Positions 50,166-58,535 of a stretch of 64,000 bases of DNA are shown here, piece by piece. Position 1 is the first letter of the stretch, and every line of letters starts with the position of its first letter. A program made the translations under genes and the position numbers. The DNA comes from VRUE01 sp963805455 (GTDB lineage: Bacteria > Actinomycetota > Thermoleophilia > Solirubrobacterales > 70-9): NCBI GenBank assembly GCA_963805455.1, contig CAWDUJ010000010.1, positions 194,979 to 258,978 of the forward strand. Direction: 5' to 3'. The notes under the pieces are model-generated. The model made no database searches and was not told the origin of the DNA. It was given only the letters and a program-made list of their open reading frames with translations.

Positions 50166-50844
50166 ACCTCACGACTTTGCCTGCATCATGTGGCGGCGCC
50201 GTCTGGCCTCGGTCCGCACCTCCTCGATCTGATCCCCGGTGAGGATGCTGGGCTCGCCGAAGACCTGGGCCCGCCAGTAGAGCTCCGACAACCACTCGAG
50301 CACCTGCGCCAGCTCGTAGGCCTTCTCCAGCGAGGGCCCGTGCACGAGCGCCCCGTGGTTGCGCAGCAACACCCCGCGACGATCCCCGAGCGCGTCACGG
50401 ACGGCGTCGGCCAGCGCGTCGGAGCCGAATCGCTGGTAGTCGGCGATCTCGACCCGGTCGCCCCCGAAGGCGTGGACCGCGTAGTGGATCGCCGGGAGCT
50501 CGGCGGCCGTCGAGGCGATCGTGGTCGCATAGACCGAGTGGGTGTGGACGACCGCCGCGGCGTCGGTCTCCCGGTAGAGGATGGTGTGGAACGGGGTCTC
50601 CGAGGAGGGTCGGTCGCCCTCGATGGAGTTGCCGTCAAGATCGACGACGCAGAGCTGGTCCGGGGTGAGTCGGTCGTATGGCACGCTCGATGGCGTGATC
50701 ACCACCTGGTCGCCCGTGCGTACGCTGATGTTGCCCGCGGTCCCCTTGACCAGGCCCTCCTCGTGCATGCGCCTGCAGGTCTCGACGATCTCACGGCGCA
50801 CCTGCTGGATGCTGTCCTCGCTCACTTCGGTCCTTTCGTTCGGG
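50166..50844. repeat. 679-bp direct repeat, copy 1 (contains class II aldolase gene)
   Basis: Bases 50166-50844 appear identical to 54267-54945 (offset 4101 bp); identity breaks at once on both sides. It contains the whole aldolase gene and its SD region but not the upstream operator. No inverted ends or transposase, so it is a segmental duplication and not an insertion sequence. Confidence 0.9.
50169..50825 (-). CDS. Class II aldolase (fuculose-phosphate-aldolase-like), copy 1
   Basis: 218 residues. Phosphate-binding GLVKGTAGNISVRTGDQVVI, catalytic Glu in SSETPFHTILYRET, zinc-binding His pair in AAVVHTHSVYATTIA and third His in LLRNHGALVHGPS are all present, as in FucA/AraD enzymes that cleave or epimerise phosphorylated sugars. 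SD GAAAGGACC lies upstream. The gene is identical to that at 54270-54926. Here it follows the aminotransferase gene by 51 bp and precedes the cyclase gene. Confidence 0.93.
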   Translation of the reverse strand: MSEDSIQQVRREIVETCRRMHEEGLVKGTAGNISVRTGDQVVITPSSVPYDRLTPDQLCVVDLDGNSIEGDRPSSETPFHTILYRETDAAAVVHTHSVYATTIASTAAELPAIHYAVHAFGGDRVEIADYQRFGSDALADAVRDALGDRRGVLLRNHGALVHGPSLEKAYELAQVLEWLSELYWRAQVFGEPSILTGDQIEEVRTEARRRRHMMQAKS

Positions 50845-50876
50845 TCCGGCCCATCGATGGCGACCTGGCGACAGGG

Positions 50877-51815
50877 TCAACCGGTCGGCTCGGCCACCCC
50901 GGCGATGTCGTAGTCCACCTCGGTCGTCCACTCGGGACGGTCCTGGGCCTCCCAGAAGACTTTTCGCAGCTCCAATGAGCGGGGGCCGGGACGGCCGTCG
51001 CCTGCGCCGATCGGCTTGCCGTCGAGCTTGCCCACCGGCATCACGCCGCCGGCGGTCGTGGTGAAGAAGATCTCTTCCGCGGCGCGCAGCTCGTCGACGT
51101 GCAGGAGCCCCACCCTGGTCGGCATGCCGATCTCCTCGGCCAGTTCCAACGTGGCCAACCGGGTGATGCCCAACAGGCAGCCCTCCTCGGGCGTGCGCAG
51201 GACACCGTCGACGATCGCGAAGACGTTGTAGCCGGCACCCTCGGTGACGTTGCCCTCGGGGTCGAGGAGGATGCCCGCTTCGGCCTCATCGCCGATCGCC
51301 TCCCACTGGCCTTTGAGCAGGTCGCCCCACTGGAAGTTCTTCACCCTGGGGTCGATCGAGCGGGGCGAGGTGCGAATCACCGAGCTGACGATCGCCGTGA
51401 TGCCCCGTTCCTGGGCCTCGGGGCTGAACACCCAGACGTAGGGGCAGACGAAGGCGTAGAGGCGATTCTCGTAGCGGCGCGGATCGCGCACGCCACCGGG
51501 CGGCACGCCGCGGGTGGCGATCATGTCGACGTAGCTGTCCCGCAGGCCGCTGCGGGCGACCATCTCGATCAGCATGCTGCGCAGCTCAGCGCCTTCGAGG
51601 GGCAGCTTCATGTGGAGGGCGGTGTAGCTCTGCTCGAAGCGCTCGAGGTGCTCGTCGAGGAGGAAGAAGCGGCCCTGCCAGGTCGCGACGACGTCATAGG
51701 TGGCGTCGGAGCGTGTGAAGCCGGCCTCCACCAGCGGCAGCCGAGCCTCCGCCAGCGGGACGAACTCCCCCTCGACGTAGGCGAGGCCCTGGCTGAACGG
51801 ACTTTCGGATGACAT
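50877..51815 (-). CDS. Class IV aminotransferase (D-amino-acid / branched-chain type)
   Basis: 312 residues from ATG 51815 with SD GGAGG 6 nt before it. N-terminus FSQGLAYVEGEFVPLAEARL then PLVEAGFTRSDATYDVVATW fits fold-type IV. The PLP Lys is in DPRVKNFQWGDLLKG, and the phosphate loop GNVTEGAGYNVFAIVDGVL is typical; FFTTTAGGVMPVGKLDGKPI closes the site. An operator copy (51905-51918) lies 90 bp upstream. With the downstream aldolase and cyclase it forms one operon. Confidence 0.9.
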   Translation of the reverse strand: MSSESPFSQGLAYVEGEFVPLAEARLPLVEAGFTRSDATYDVVATWQGRFFLLDEHLERFEQSYTALHMKLPLEGAELRSMLIEMVARSGLRDSYVDMIATRGVPPGGVRDPRRYENRLYAFVCPYVWVFSPEAQERGITAIVSSVIRTSPRSIDPRVKNFQWGDLLKGQWEAIGDEAEAGILLDPEGNVTEGAGYNVFAIVDGVLRTPEEGCLLGITRLATLELAEEIGMPTRVGLLHVDELRAAEEIFFTTTAGGVMPVGKLDGKPIGAGDGRPGPRSLELRKVFWEAQDRPEWTTEVDYDIAGVAEPTG

Positions 51816-51904
51816 CTCACACCTCCGTGGGTTACCCGCCACCCCTGTGACAGGGCACCGGAATCTGGATCACGCGACTCTGCGCGAAGACTAGATGGGA
51901 TTGA

Positions 51905-51918
51905 ACCTGACATCAAGT
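51905..51918. promoter_or_regulatory. Operator site 2 upstream of the aminotransferase operon
   Basis: ACCTGACATCAAGT, two changes from site 1, within TTGAACCTGACATCAAGTCC followed by AAG. The flanks match site 3 (ATTGAA before, CCAAG after) better than site 1. Confidence 0.6.
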
Positions 51919-52025
51919 CCAAGTTGCTCCCATACGGCTGATGCTGCCATCTGGATGGTTGAGCTCCGACCAGACCAGCATCCGCGGCACCAGGCACAGC
52001 GGTCGAGGACATCTCGCGTCTCACG

Positions 52026-53213
52026 TCACCCTTTCTTCATACGACCGACGAGCTCCTCGGCGATCGCCAATGAGGAGGTGGCCGCAGGCGAGGGAGCGTT
52101 GCGAACCCACAGCACGCGGCCGGAGGCGCCGATTCGGAAGTCGTCGACCAGACTTCCGTCGCGGTCGATCGCCTGCGCCCGCACGCCGGCCGGAGCCCGT
52201 ACGAGATCGCCGGCGGAAAGCTCGGGGACGAACTGCCGCGCCGCGCGCGCGAAGCGGGGCTTGAAGGCCGAGGCGATTTCGCTGCATCCGGCCGACCAAT
52301 GGCGGGCCATCATCCGCCATGTGCCGGGCCAGGCGAAGGTCTCGGCGACGTCGCGCGGATTCACGCTCCACCAGCGGTAGCCGTCGCGGGCCAAGGCCAG
52401 GACAGCGTTGGGCCCGAGCCAGACCTCGCCGTCGATCCGCTTCGTCAGGTGGACGCCGAGGAACGGGAGGGCCGGGTCCGGAACCGGATAGATCAGTCCG
52501 CGGACCAGCTCGGCGCGATCCGGGCGGAGCTTCCAGTACTGACCGCGGAAGGGGACTATGCGTGGCTCCGCCGGCTCACCCGAGGCCCGGGCGACCCGGT
52601 CGGCCTCGATCCCGGCGCAGACGATGACGTGGTCGGCGGAGATCTTGGCCCCGGCGGTGAGCTCGACGACGGCCGAACCGGGCCTGGTGCCGATGCGGCG
52701 GACCGCCGCGGCGGTGCGGATCTCGCCGCCCGCAGCGACGATCGCGTCGGCCATCGCCCGCGCGACGGCGGTGAAGTCGACGATCGCGGTGGCCCGCGAA
52801 TGCAGCGCCCAGAGACCATGCACGTGCGGCTCGATCCGCCTCATCTCCTCGCCGTCGAGCCAGGTGAGACCCTCCACTCCGTTCGCGTTCGCCCGTTCCG
52901 CAAGTGCCTCCAGTCGCTCCCTCTCCTCCGGCTCGGTTGCGACGACCAGCTTGCCGCACTCCTCGTAGGCGATGCCGTACTCGGCGCAAAACTCGCGCAA
53001 CAGGCCCATTCCTCGACGGCACAGCCGCGCCTTCAGCGAACCAGGCTGGTAATAGAGACCCGTGTGGACGACGCCGCTGTTGTGGCCGGTCTGCCCCAGC
53101 CCGACCTGATGCTCCCGCTCGAGTACGACCACCTCGGCGCCAAGGTCGTCGCGGAGCACCTCCCGTGCCGTCGCCAGGCCGACGATCCCGCCACCGACGA
53201 TCGTTACGCGCAT
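52026..53213 (-). CDS. FAD-dependent L-2-hydroxyglutarate oxidase-like protein
   Basis: 395 residues, start ATG 53213. The FAD site is MRVTIVGGGIVGLATAREVL and the LhgO signature HQVGLGQTGHNSGVVHTGLY with YYQPGSLKARLC follows; HVIVCAGIEADRVA and IVPFRGQYWKLRP are also typical of this group. Enzymes of this type oxidise L-2-hydroxyglutarate or similar 2-hydroxyacids, passing electrons to the membrane. It lies 79 bp after the PfkB kinase gene on the same strand. Confidence 0.9.
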   Translation of the reverse strand: MRVTIVGGGIVGLATAREVLRDDLGAEVVVLEREHQVGLGQTGHNSGVVHTGLYYQPGSLKARLCRRGMGLLREFCAEYGIAYEECGKLVVATEPEERERLEALAERANANGVEGLTWLDGEEMRRIEPHVHGLWALHSRATAIVDFTAVARAMADAIVAAGGEIRTAAAVRRIGTRPGSAVVELTAGAKISADHVIVCAGIEADRVARASGEPAEPRIVPFRGQYWKLRPDRAELVRGLIYPVPDPALPFLGVHLTKRIDGEVWLGPNAVLALARDGYRWWSVNPRDVAETFAWPGTWRMMARHWSAGCSEIASAFKPRFARAARQFVPELSAGDLVRAPAGVRAQAIDRDGSLVDDFRIGASGRVLWVRNAPSPAATSSLAIAEELVGRMKKG

Positions 53214-53292
53214 GACGTCGAAGTGGGTCGGCCGGCCGACCCCGACGCCCCGTCGGTCGGCGCCGCCACCGACTGGCCCGACGGCTCCGTCA

Positions 53293-54273
53293 TCAGGCTG
53301 GGATCGCCGCTCTGGCGATGTCGTCGACCGGCGCTGGCGACCTCGACGCCAGGAACTCGAGCGTGCCGGGCAGGTCGACGATCCCGGCGTCCGAGCCGAG
53401 ACCGGTCGCGGCCAGCGCGGCGGAGGCGGCACCGAGCCAGACCGAAGACTCCAGTTCCCACACGTTCGCCATGGCGACGATGAAGCCGGCCACGAAGGCG
53501 TCGCCGCAGCCGGTGCTGTCGACCATCTCGACCTCCAGCGCCGGTACCCGGGCTTCCCCCTGGGGGCCCCTGGCGATGCTGCCTTCTCCACCCAGGGTCG
53601 CGACCACGTTTTCGACCCCGAGCCCGCGCAGGATTTCGATCGCCGTCTCCGGGTCGTCGCTGCCGGTCAGGCCCGCCAGTTGGTGCTCGTTGGGGAAGAA
53701 GTACTGCGCCTGTCCCAAGACCGGGGCCAGTTGCTCGCGGATATTCTGATCGCAGACCGAGAGCACGTCGAGGGTCGTCTTCACCCCCCTTTCCCGGGCG
53801 ACGGCCATCAGCTGGGCCAAGGGCTCGAGGACGGGCTCGGCGAGGATGTCTGCCCCGCCGACGTGGAGTACGTCGGCGGCTGCGACGACGTCACGGTCGA
53901 GGGCCTCGAGGCCAAGGTGGGTCGGGCCGCGACGGACGAGCACGGTGTGGCGCTCGCCATCCTCGCCGATCATCAGGATCGAGATCTGGGTTCCCGCCGC
54001 CGGGTCGCGGACGAGCCGGCTCACGTCGACTCCGTGGTCTTCCATCAGCTCGGTGACGATCCGGCCCTCGAGGTCGTCGCCGATCGCGCCCATCGCGGTC
54101 ACCTGCGCTCCCAGCTTGGCCAGGTCGACGGCGGTCCCGGCGGCGGTCCCGGCGGCCGTCATCCGGAACTGGTCGAGGTGGACCAGCCCGGCGGGCGCCG
54201 GCGGTCCCGGGACCGGGCTCGCCAGGAGGTCGAGGATGTGGACGCCGAGGCAGGTGACCTTCGGCGACCTCAC
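53293..54273 (-). CDS. PfkB-family carbohydrate kinase
   Basis: 326 residues from GTG 54273, overlapping the stop of aldolase copy 2 as GTGA. The N-terminal PfkB motif is MTAAGTAAGTAVDLAKLGAQ and the C-terminal ATP/anion-hole motif is EMVDSTGCGDAFVAGFIVAM. YFFPNEHQLAGLTGSDDPE is the usual middle segment. It phosphorylates a sugar or sugar acid, plausibly the substrate of the neighbouring aldolase. Confidence 0.92.
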   Translation of the reverse strand: MRSPKVTCLGVHILDLLASPVPGPPAPAGLVHLDQFRMTAAGTAAGTAVDLAKLGAQVTAMGAIGDDLEGRIVTELMEDHGVDVSRLVRDPAAGTQISILMIGEDGERHTVLVRRGPTHLGLEALDRDVVAAADVLHVGGADILAEPVLEPLAQLMAVARERGVKTTLDVLSVCDQNIREQLAPVLGQAQYFFPNEHQLAGLTGSDDPETAIEILRGLGVENVVATLGGEGSIARGPQGEARVPALEVEMVDSTGCGDAFVAGFIVAMANVWELESSVWLGAASAALAATGLGSDAGIVDLPGTLEFLASRSPAPVDDIARAAIPA

Positions 54274-54945
54274 GACTTTGCCTGCATCATGTGGCGGCGC
54301 CGTCTGGCCTCGGTCCGCACCTCCTCGATCTGATCCCCGGTGAGGATGCTGGGCTCGCCGAAGACCTGGGCCCGCCAGTAGAGCTCCGACAACCACTCGA
54401 GCACCTGCGCCAGCTCGTAGGCCTTCTCCAGCGAGGGCCCGTGCACGAGCGCCCCGTGGTTGCGCAGCAACACCCCGCGACGATCCCCGAGCGCGTCACG
54501 GACGGCGTCGGCCAGCGCGTCGGAGCCGAATCGCTGGTAGTCGGCGATCTCGACCCGGTCGCCCCCGAAGGCGTGGACCGCGTAGTGGATCGCCGGGAGC
54601 TCGGCGGCCGTCGAGGCGATCGTGGTCGCATAGACCGAGTGGGTGTGGACGACCGCCGCGGCGTCGGTCTCCCGGTAGAGGATGGTGTGGAACGGGGTCT
54701 CCGAGGAGGGTCGGTCGCCCTCGATGGAGTTGCCGTCAAGATCGACGACGCAGAGCTGGTCCGGGGTGAGTCGGTCGTATGGCACGCTCGATGGCGTGAT
54801 CACCACCTGGTCGCCCGTGCGTACGCTGATGTTGCCCGCGGTCCCCTTGACCAGGCCCTCCTCGTGCATGCGCCTGCAGGTCTCGACGATCTCACGGCGC
54901 ACCTGCTGGATGCTGTCCTCGCTCACTTCGGTCCTTTCGTTCGGG
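54267..54945. repeat. 679-bp direct repeat, copy 2
   Basis: Identical to 50166-50844. Its upstream flank carries operator site 3 at 55038-55051, so this copy probably retains the original promoter. Its downstream flank leads into the pfkB gene with a GTGA overlap. Confidence 0.9.
54270..54926 (-). CDS. Class II aldolase (fuculose-phosphate-aldolase-like), copy 2
   Basis: 218 residues, the same sequence as the gene at 50169-50825, with the same zinc and catalytic residues (HTHSVYAT, RNHGALVHG, SSETPFHT). This copy heads the operon aldolase-PfkB kinase-LhgO and has its own operator 112-125 bp upstream. Overlap of its stop with the kinase start (GTGA) suggests this is the ancestral position and the other is the duplicate. 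Confidence 0.93.
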   Translation of the reverse strand: MSEDSIQQVRREIVETCRRMHEEGLVKGTAGNISVRTGDQVVITPSSVPYDRLTPDQLCVVDLDGNSIEGDRPSSETPFHTILYRETDAAAVVHTHSVYATTIASTAAELPAIHYAVHAFGGDRVEIADYQRFGSDALADAVRDALGDRRGVLLRNHGALVHGPSLEKAYELAQVLEWLSELYWRAQVFGEPSILTGDQIEEVRTEARRRRHMMQAKS

Positions 54946-55037
54946 GTTGAAAGTTGCGCGAAGGCTCGGAGCAGGTCGGACCGGGCCGAAGATCGGGTCG
55001 AGGCGGTGCGGACGGACGTCAGGCTAATTCAGATTGA

Positions 55038-55051
55038 AACTGACGTCAAGT
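55038..55051. promoter_or_regulatory. Operator site 3 upstream of the aldolase-kinase-oxidase operon
   Basis: AACTGACGTCAAGT within ATTGAAACTGACGTCAAGTC followed by CAAG, sharing TGACGTCAAGTCC with site 1 and the ATTGAA/CCAAG flanks with site 2. Confidence 0.6.
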
Positions 55052-55203
55052 CCAAGCGAGACTCCGCTCACGCTGGTCAGCGAGGGCCGGGCGACAGGAG
55101 TGAGGCAGGTGGCGGCGACGCAACCGTGGAGAGGCAGCCGACCAGCGCACTCAGCCCGGTACGCCATTCGAGGTCGTCGCTCAACGAGTGACCACTTCCG
55201 TGC

Positions 55204-56439
55204 TCAGGCGCTCACTCGGCCCGTTTCCTTCGCGGGCTCGAATCGCCGCAGCTCCTCGCGCGCGATTGTCCGCTTGTGGACCTCGTCGGGCCCGTCGGCG
55301 AGACGCAGGGTGCGCTGATGGGCGTAGAGTGCGGCCAGCGGGAAATCGTCGGAGACGCCGCCGCCGCCGTGCACCTGGATCGCGCGGTCGATCACCTTCA
55401 GGGCGACCTGCGGCGCAGCGACCTTGATCGCGGCGATCTCGGTTCGGGCGTACTTGTTGCCGATCGTGTCCATCAGGAACGCGGTCTTCATCGTCAGCAG
55501 CCTGATCATCTCCAGTTCGATCCGCGACTCGGCGATCCAGTCCTGGATGTTCGATCGTTCGGCGATCGGCCGGCCAAAGGTCACCCTTTCCTGGGCCCGT
55601 TCGCAGAGCAGGTCGAGCGCCCGCTCGGCTGCCCCGATCGAGCGCATGCAGTGGTGGATGCGCCCGGGCCCGAGCCGCGCCTGGCTGATCGCAAACCCAT
55701 CGCCATCACCGGCCAGCAGGGCGGTGCCGGGGACGCGAACGTCGTCGAATTCGATTTCGGCATGCCCCTCGCGGTCGAGGTAGCCGAAGACGGGCAGGCC
55801 CCGGAGGATCTTGACTCCGGCGGTCTCGAGCGGGACCACCAGCATCGACTGCTGCTTGTGCCTCGGCCCCTCGGGATTGGTCTTGCCCATCACGATCAGG
55901 ACGCGACAGTTCTTGTGGAGGGCGTTCGAGATCCACCACTTGCGGCCGTTGATCACGTATTCGTCGCCGTCGCGCTCTATCCGCATCTCGATGTTGGTGG
56001 CGTCGGAGGAGGCGACCTGGGGCTCGGTCATCGCGAAGGCAGAGCGGATCTCCCCCGCCAACAGCGGCTTCAGCCAGAGCTCTTTGTGCTCGTCGGTACC
56101 GAAAAGCGTCAGCACCTCCATGTTGCCGGTGTCGGGAGCGCTGCAGTTCGTCGCCTCGGGGGCGAGCAGCGGGCTGCGCCCCATGATCTCGGCGAGCGGC
56201 GCGTACTCCGCGTTCAGCAGCCCTGGACCCAACTCCTCATGAGGGTGGAAGAGGTTCCAGAGGCTCCGGTCGCGAGCATCCTCCTTCAGCTCCTCGAGGA
56301 TCTGTGGATGGTGGTTCGGGTCGCCGCCGGCCTCCATCTGCTGCTGGTAGACGGCCTCGGCTGGAAATATCCGCTCGTCCATGAACTCCTGGAGCCGCAC
56401 CAGGAATTCCTTACAGCGGTCGGTCAATTCAAAATTCAT
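55204..56439 (-). CDS. Acyl-CoA dehydrogenase, ACAD10/11-like
   Basis: 411 residues. The N-terminus (MNFELTDRCKEFLVRLQEFM then DERIFPAEAVYQQQ) and LWNLFHPHEELGPGLLNAEY are typical of the ACAD11-type group rather than classical acyl-CoA dehydrogenases. FAD segments AFAMTEPQVASSDATNIEMR, NGRKWWISNA and GFAISQARLGPGRIHHCMR; C-terminal QVHGGGGVSDDFPLAALYAH. The group handles short, branched or 4-hydroxy acyl-CoAs. A weak half-match to the operator (GACGCCAAGTTCA, 56483-56495) lies upstream. Confidence 0.9.
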   Translation of the reverse strand: MNFELTDRCKEFLVRLQEFMDERIFPAEAVYQQQMEAGGDPNHHPQILEELKEDARDRSLWNLFHPHEELGPGLLNAEYAPLAEIMGRSPLLAPEATNCSAPDTGNMEVLTLFGTDEHKELWLKPLLAGEIRSAFAMTEPQVASSDATNIEMRIERDGDEYVINGRKWWISNALHKNCRVLIVMGKTNPEGPRHKQQSMLVVPLETAGVKILRGLPVFGYLDREGHAEIEFDDVRVPGTALLAGDGDGFAISQARLGPGRIHHCMRSIGAAERALDLLCERAQERVTFGRPIAERSNIQDWIAESRIELEMIRLLTMKTAFLMDTIGNKYARTEIAAIKVAAPQVALKVIDRAIQVHGGGGVSDDFPLAALYAHQRTLRLADGPDEVHKRTIAREELRRFEPAKETGRVSA

Positions 56440-56569
56440 CCGTCCCTCTCCCTAAGCCTGGCTTGGCCCCGAAGTTGAAGACGACGCCAAGTTCAGCCTA
56501 ACGCAACCCGGTCCCTCCCACGAGGCCCAGGCACCTTCGACGCGCCGTTGGAGGCGGCGCAGCCCCCGT

Positions 56570-56743
56570 GAGCCGGAACGGGTGGTCGAGGAGGCGGTCG
56601 CCTACGCCGAGGACCTCGCCGCCAGCTACTCAGCGACCTCGCCGGCGATCATCAAAGGGCAGGTTCAGCGGGACCAGAGGGTCGACTTCGACGCCGCGTT
56701 CGAGGAGTCCCGGCTCTTGCTGCCCGGGTCCGTTCCGCCGTAA
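56570..56743 (+). pseudogene. Enoyl-CoA hydratase, C-terminal remnant
   Basis: In frame from 56570 the sequence reads EPERVVEEAVAYAEDLAASY, SATSPAIIKGQVQRDQRVDF and DAAFEESRLLLPGSVPP to TAA at 56741-56743. This is the C-terminal helical part of crotonase-family proteins. No upstream part is present, so only about 57 residues of an original 260 remain. It lies between two acyl-CoA genes of the opposite strand. Confidence 0.7.
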
Positions 56744-56763
56744 CGACGTGGCGGAGGATGTCG

Positions 56764-58362
56764 TCAGACTGCGTGGAGCGGCGAACGCCGAGGTCCGCCC
56801 CCTTGGTCGGACGTCCGCCGGCTGAACCCCGCGCGGTCGATCTCCCGCTTGAGGACCTTGCCGGTGGAACCCTTCGGCAGGGCGTCGACGAACTGCCAGA
56901 GCCGCGGGACTTTGTAACGGGAGAGTCGCTCCTTGGCCCAGAGGCGTATTGCCTCGGCGTCCGGTTCGGCGCCGGGGCGGAGCGCCACGACGGCTGCCAC
57001 CTCTTCGCCGAAGTGGTCGTCGTCCACCCCCGCAACAACTACCTCGACGATATCGGGGTGCCCGTAAAGGACCTCCTCCACCTCGCGCGGGTAGATGTTG
57101 TAGCCGCCGCGGATGATCAGGTCTTTGATCCGGTCGACGATCTGCAGGTCGCCTTCGGCATCCCTGGCGCCGAGATCCCCGGTGTGGAGCCAGCCGTCGC
57201 GGATCGTCTCAGCGGTCGCCTCTAGCCGACCCCGATAGCCCTTCATCACGGTCGGCCCCTTGATCAGCACTTCGCCCACCTCTTCGGGACCGACGTCGTT
57301 GCCCTCGGTGTCGACGACCCGGACGCTCGTGCCAGGCATCGGGAGGCCGACGTAGCCGGCCTTGCGCGGTCGGTGGAGGCCGTTGAAGGTGGCCGCACCG
57401 GCGGTCTCGGTCAGCCCGTAGCCCTCGAGGATCGCCGTGCCGAGACGCTCGGCGAAGCCCTTGAGCACCTCGTCTGGCAGCGAGGCACCGCCGCTGAGGC
57501 AGACTCGCAGGGTGGAGGTGTCGGCAGGCTTGTCCGCGGACTCGTGGAGGATCGCGTTGTACATGCTCGGCACCCCGGCGAAGATGGTGAGCCGGTCCGT
57601 CGCGATCATCTCCAGAGTGTCGCCGGCGTCGAAGCGGCGCAGCAGGGAGAGCGCGGCGCCGTTGCTGAGCGCCGCGGCCATGACCACCGAGCCGCCGAAG
57701 ACGTGTGAGAGCGGCAGCGCGGTGCCGGTGCGATCATCGGCGGAGATCTCCAGCATCTCGGTGAAGGCCGCGACGGTCGCGAGGAGGTTGGCATGGGTGA
57801 GTTCGGCGCCCTTCGGCCGACCGGTGGTGCCGGAGGTGTAGAGGATCACCGCCGTGTCGTCCTCCGCCCTGGGCTCCGGCCCCGCGCTCGGCGGGGCCTC
57901 CGGCACGCCGTCGAGCGCGGGGCCGAGCCGCCACAGCTCGACCTCCTCGCCGCAGGCGCTGGTCGCCGCGTCTGTGCACTCGTGCCATACGAGCGCCGCC
58001 ACGCAGCTGGAGTCCTCGAGGACGTAGGAGATCTCGGAAACGGTTGCAAGGGGATTCATCGCGACCACCGTCGCCCCCGCCGCCAGCGTGCCGAAGTAGG
58101 CGGGCGGAAACTCGGGCACGCTCGGCGCGATCAGCAGGACCCGGTCGCCCGGCTCGACGCCATGAGCCCGGAGCGCGCCTGCGACGGCGGCGATCCCGTC
58201 AAGGAAACGGCCGTAGGTCCAGGTTGCTTCTTCGCCCTGCAGCGCAACGCTCTCCGGTCTCTCGCTTCCGTGCCGCCAAGGTGACAGCGCGGCGTTTGCC
58301 ATCTCGCTCCGATCCCGTCTCTTGCGTCGATCCCCGCGACCATCCCGGTCGTCCTGGCTCAT
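56764..58362 (-). CDS. AMP-dependent acyl-CoA synthetase/ligase
   Basis: 532 residues. ANL-family core motifs: P-loop ILYTSGTTGRPKGAELTHAN, A5 GYGLTETAGAATF, A7 WLHTGDLGARDAEG, A8 RIKDLIIRGGYNIYPREVEE and the adenylation Lys in ALPKGSTGKVLKREI. It activates a carboxylic acid to its CoA thioester. Next to the ACAD11-like dehydrogenase it likely primes the acid used by that enzyme. The first 20 residues are very basic/acidic and the true start may be ATG 58302 (MANAALSPWRHG). Confidence 0.92.
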   Translation of the reverse strand: MSQDDRDGRGDRRKRRDRSEMANAALSPWRHGSERPESVALQGEEATWTYGRFLDGIAAVAGALRAHGVEPGDRVLLIAPSVPEFPPAYFGTLAAGATVVAMNPLATVSEISYVLEDSSCVAALVWHECTDAATSACGEEVELWRLGPALDGVPEAPPSAGPEPRAEDDTAVILYTSGTTGRPKGAELTHANLLATVAAFTEMLEISADDRTGTALPLSHVFGGSVVMAAALSNGAALSLLRRFDAGDTLEMIATDRLTIFAGVPSMYNAILHESADKPADTSTLRVCLSGGASLPDEVLKGFAERLGTAILEGYGLTETAGAATFNGLHRPRKAGYVGLPMPGTSVRVVDTEGNDVGPEEVGEVLIKGPTVMKGYRGRLEATAETIRDGWLHTGDLGARDAEGDLQIVDRIKDLIIRGGYNIYPREVEEVLYGHPDIVEVVVAGVDDDHFGEEVAAVVALRPGAEPDAEAIRLWAKERLSRYKVPRLWQFVDALPKGSTGKVLKREIDRAGFSRRTSDQGGGPRRSPLHAV

Positions 58363-58535
58363 AATCTTTTACCAGTCTAGGTGAGCTCAGCAAGTTAGTG
58401 AGAGGAATTACGAAAGGGAGGCGAGCGCCACAAGGGGGAAACAGATCGCGTCCCCTACCTGGGCCTCGGCAAGAGCTTGATGAGCTTCGTCGCCGCCTCG
58501 GTGAACGACGTCTAGCGCCCCACCTACCGGGCAGG

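Noticed and set aside
50166..54945. Insertion sequence or composite transposon bounded by the 679-bp repeats
   Set aside because: The repeats contain an aldolase gene, have no terminal inverted repeats and no transposase; segmental duplication explains them better.
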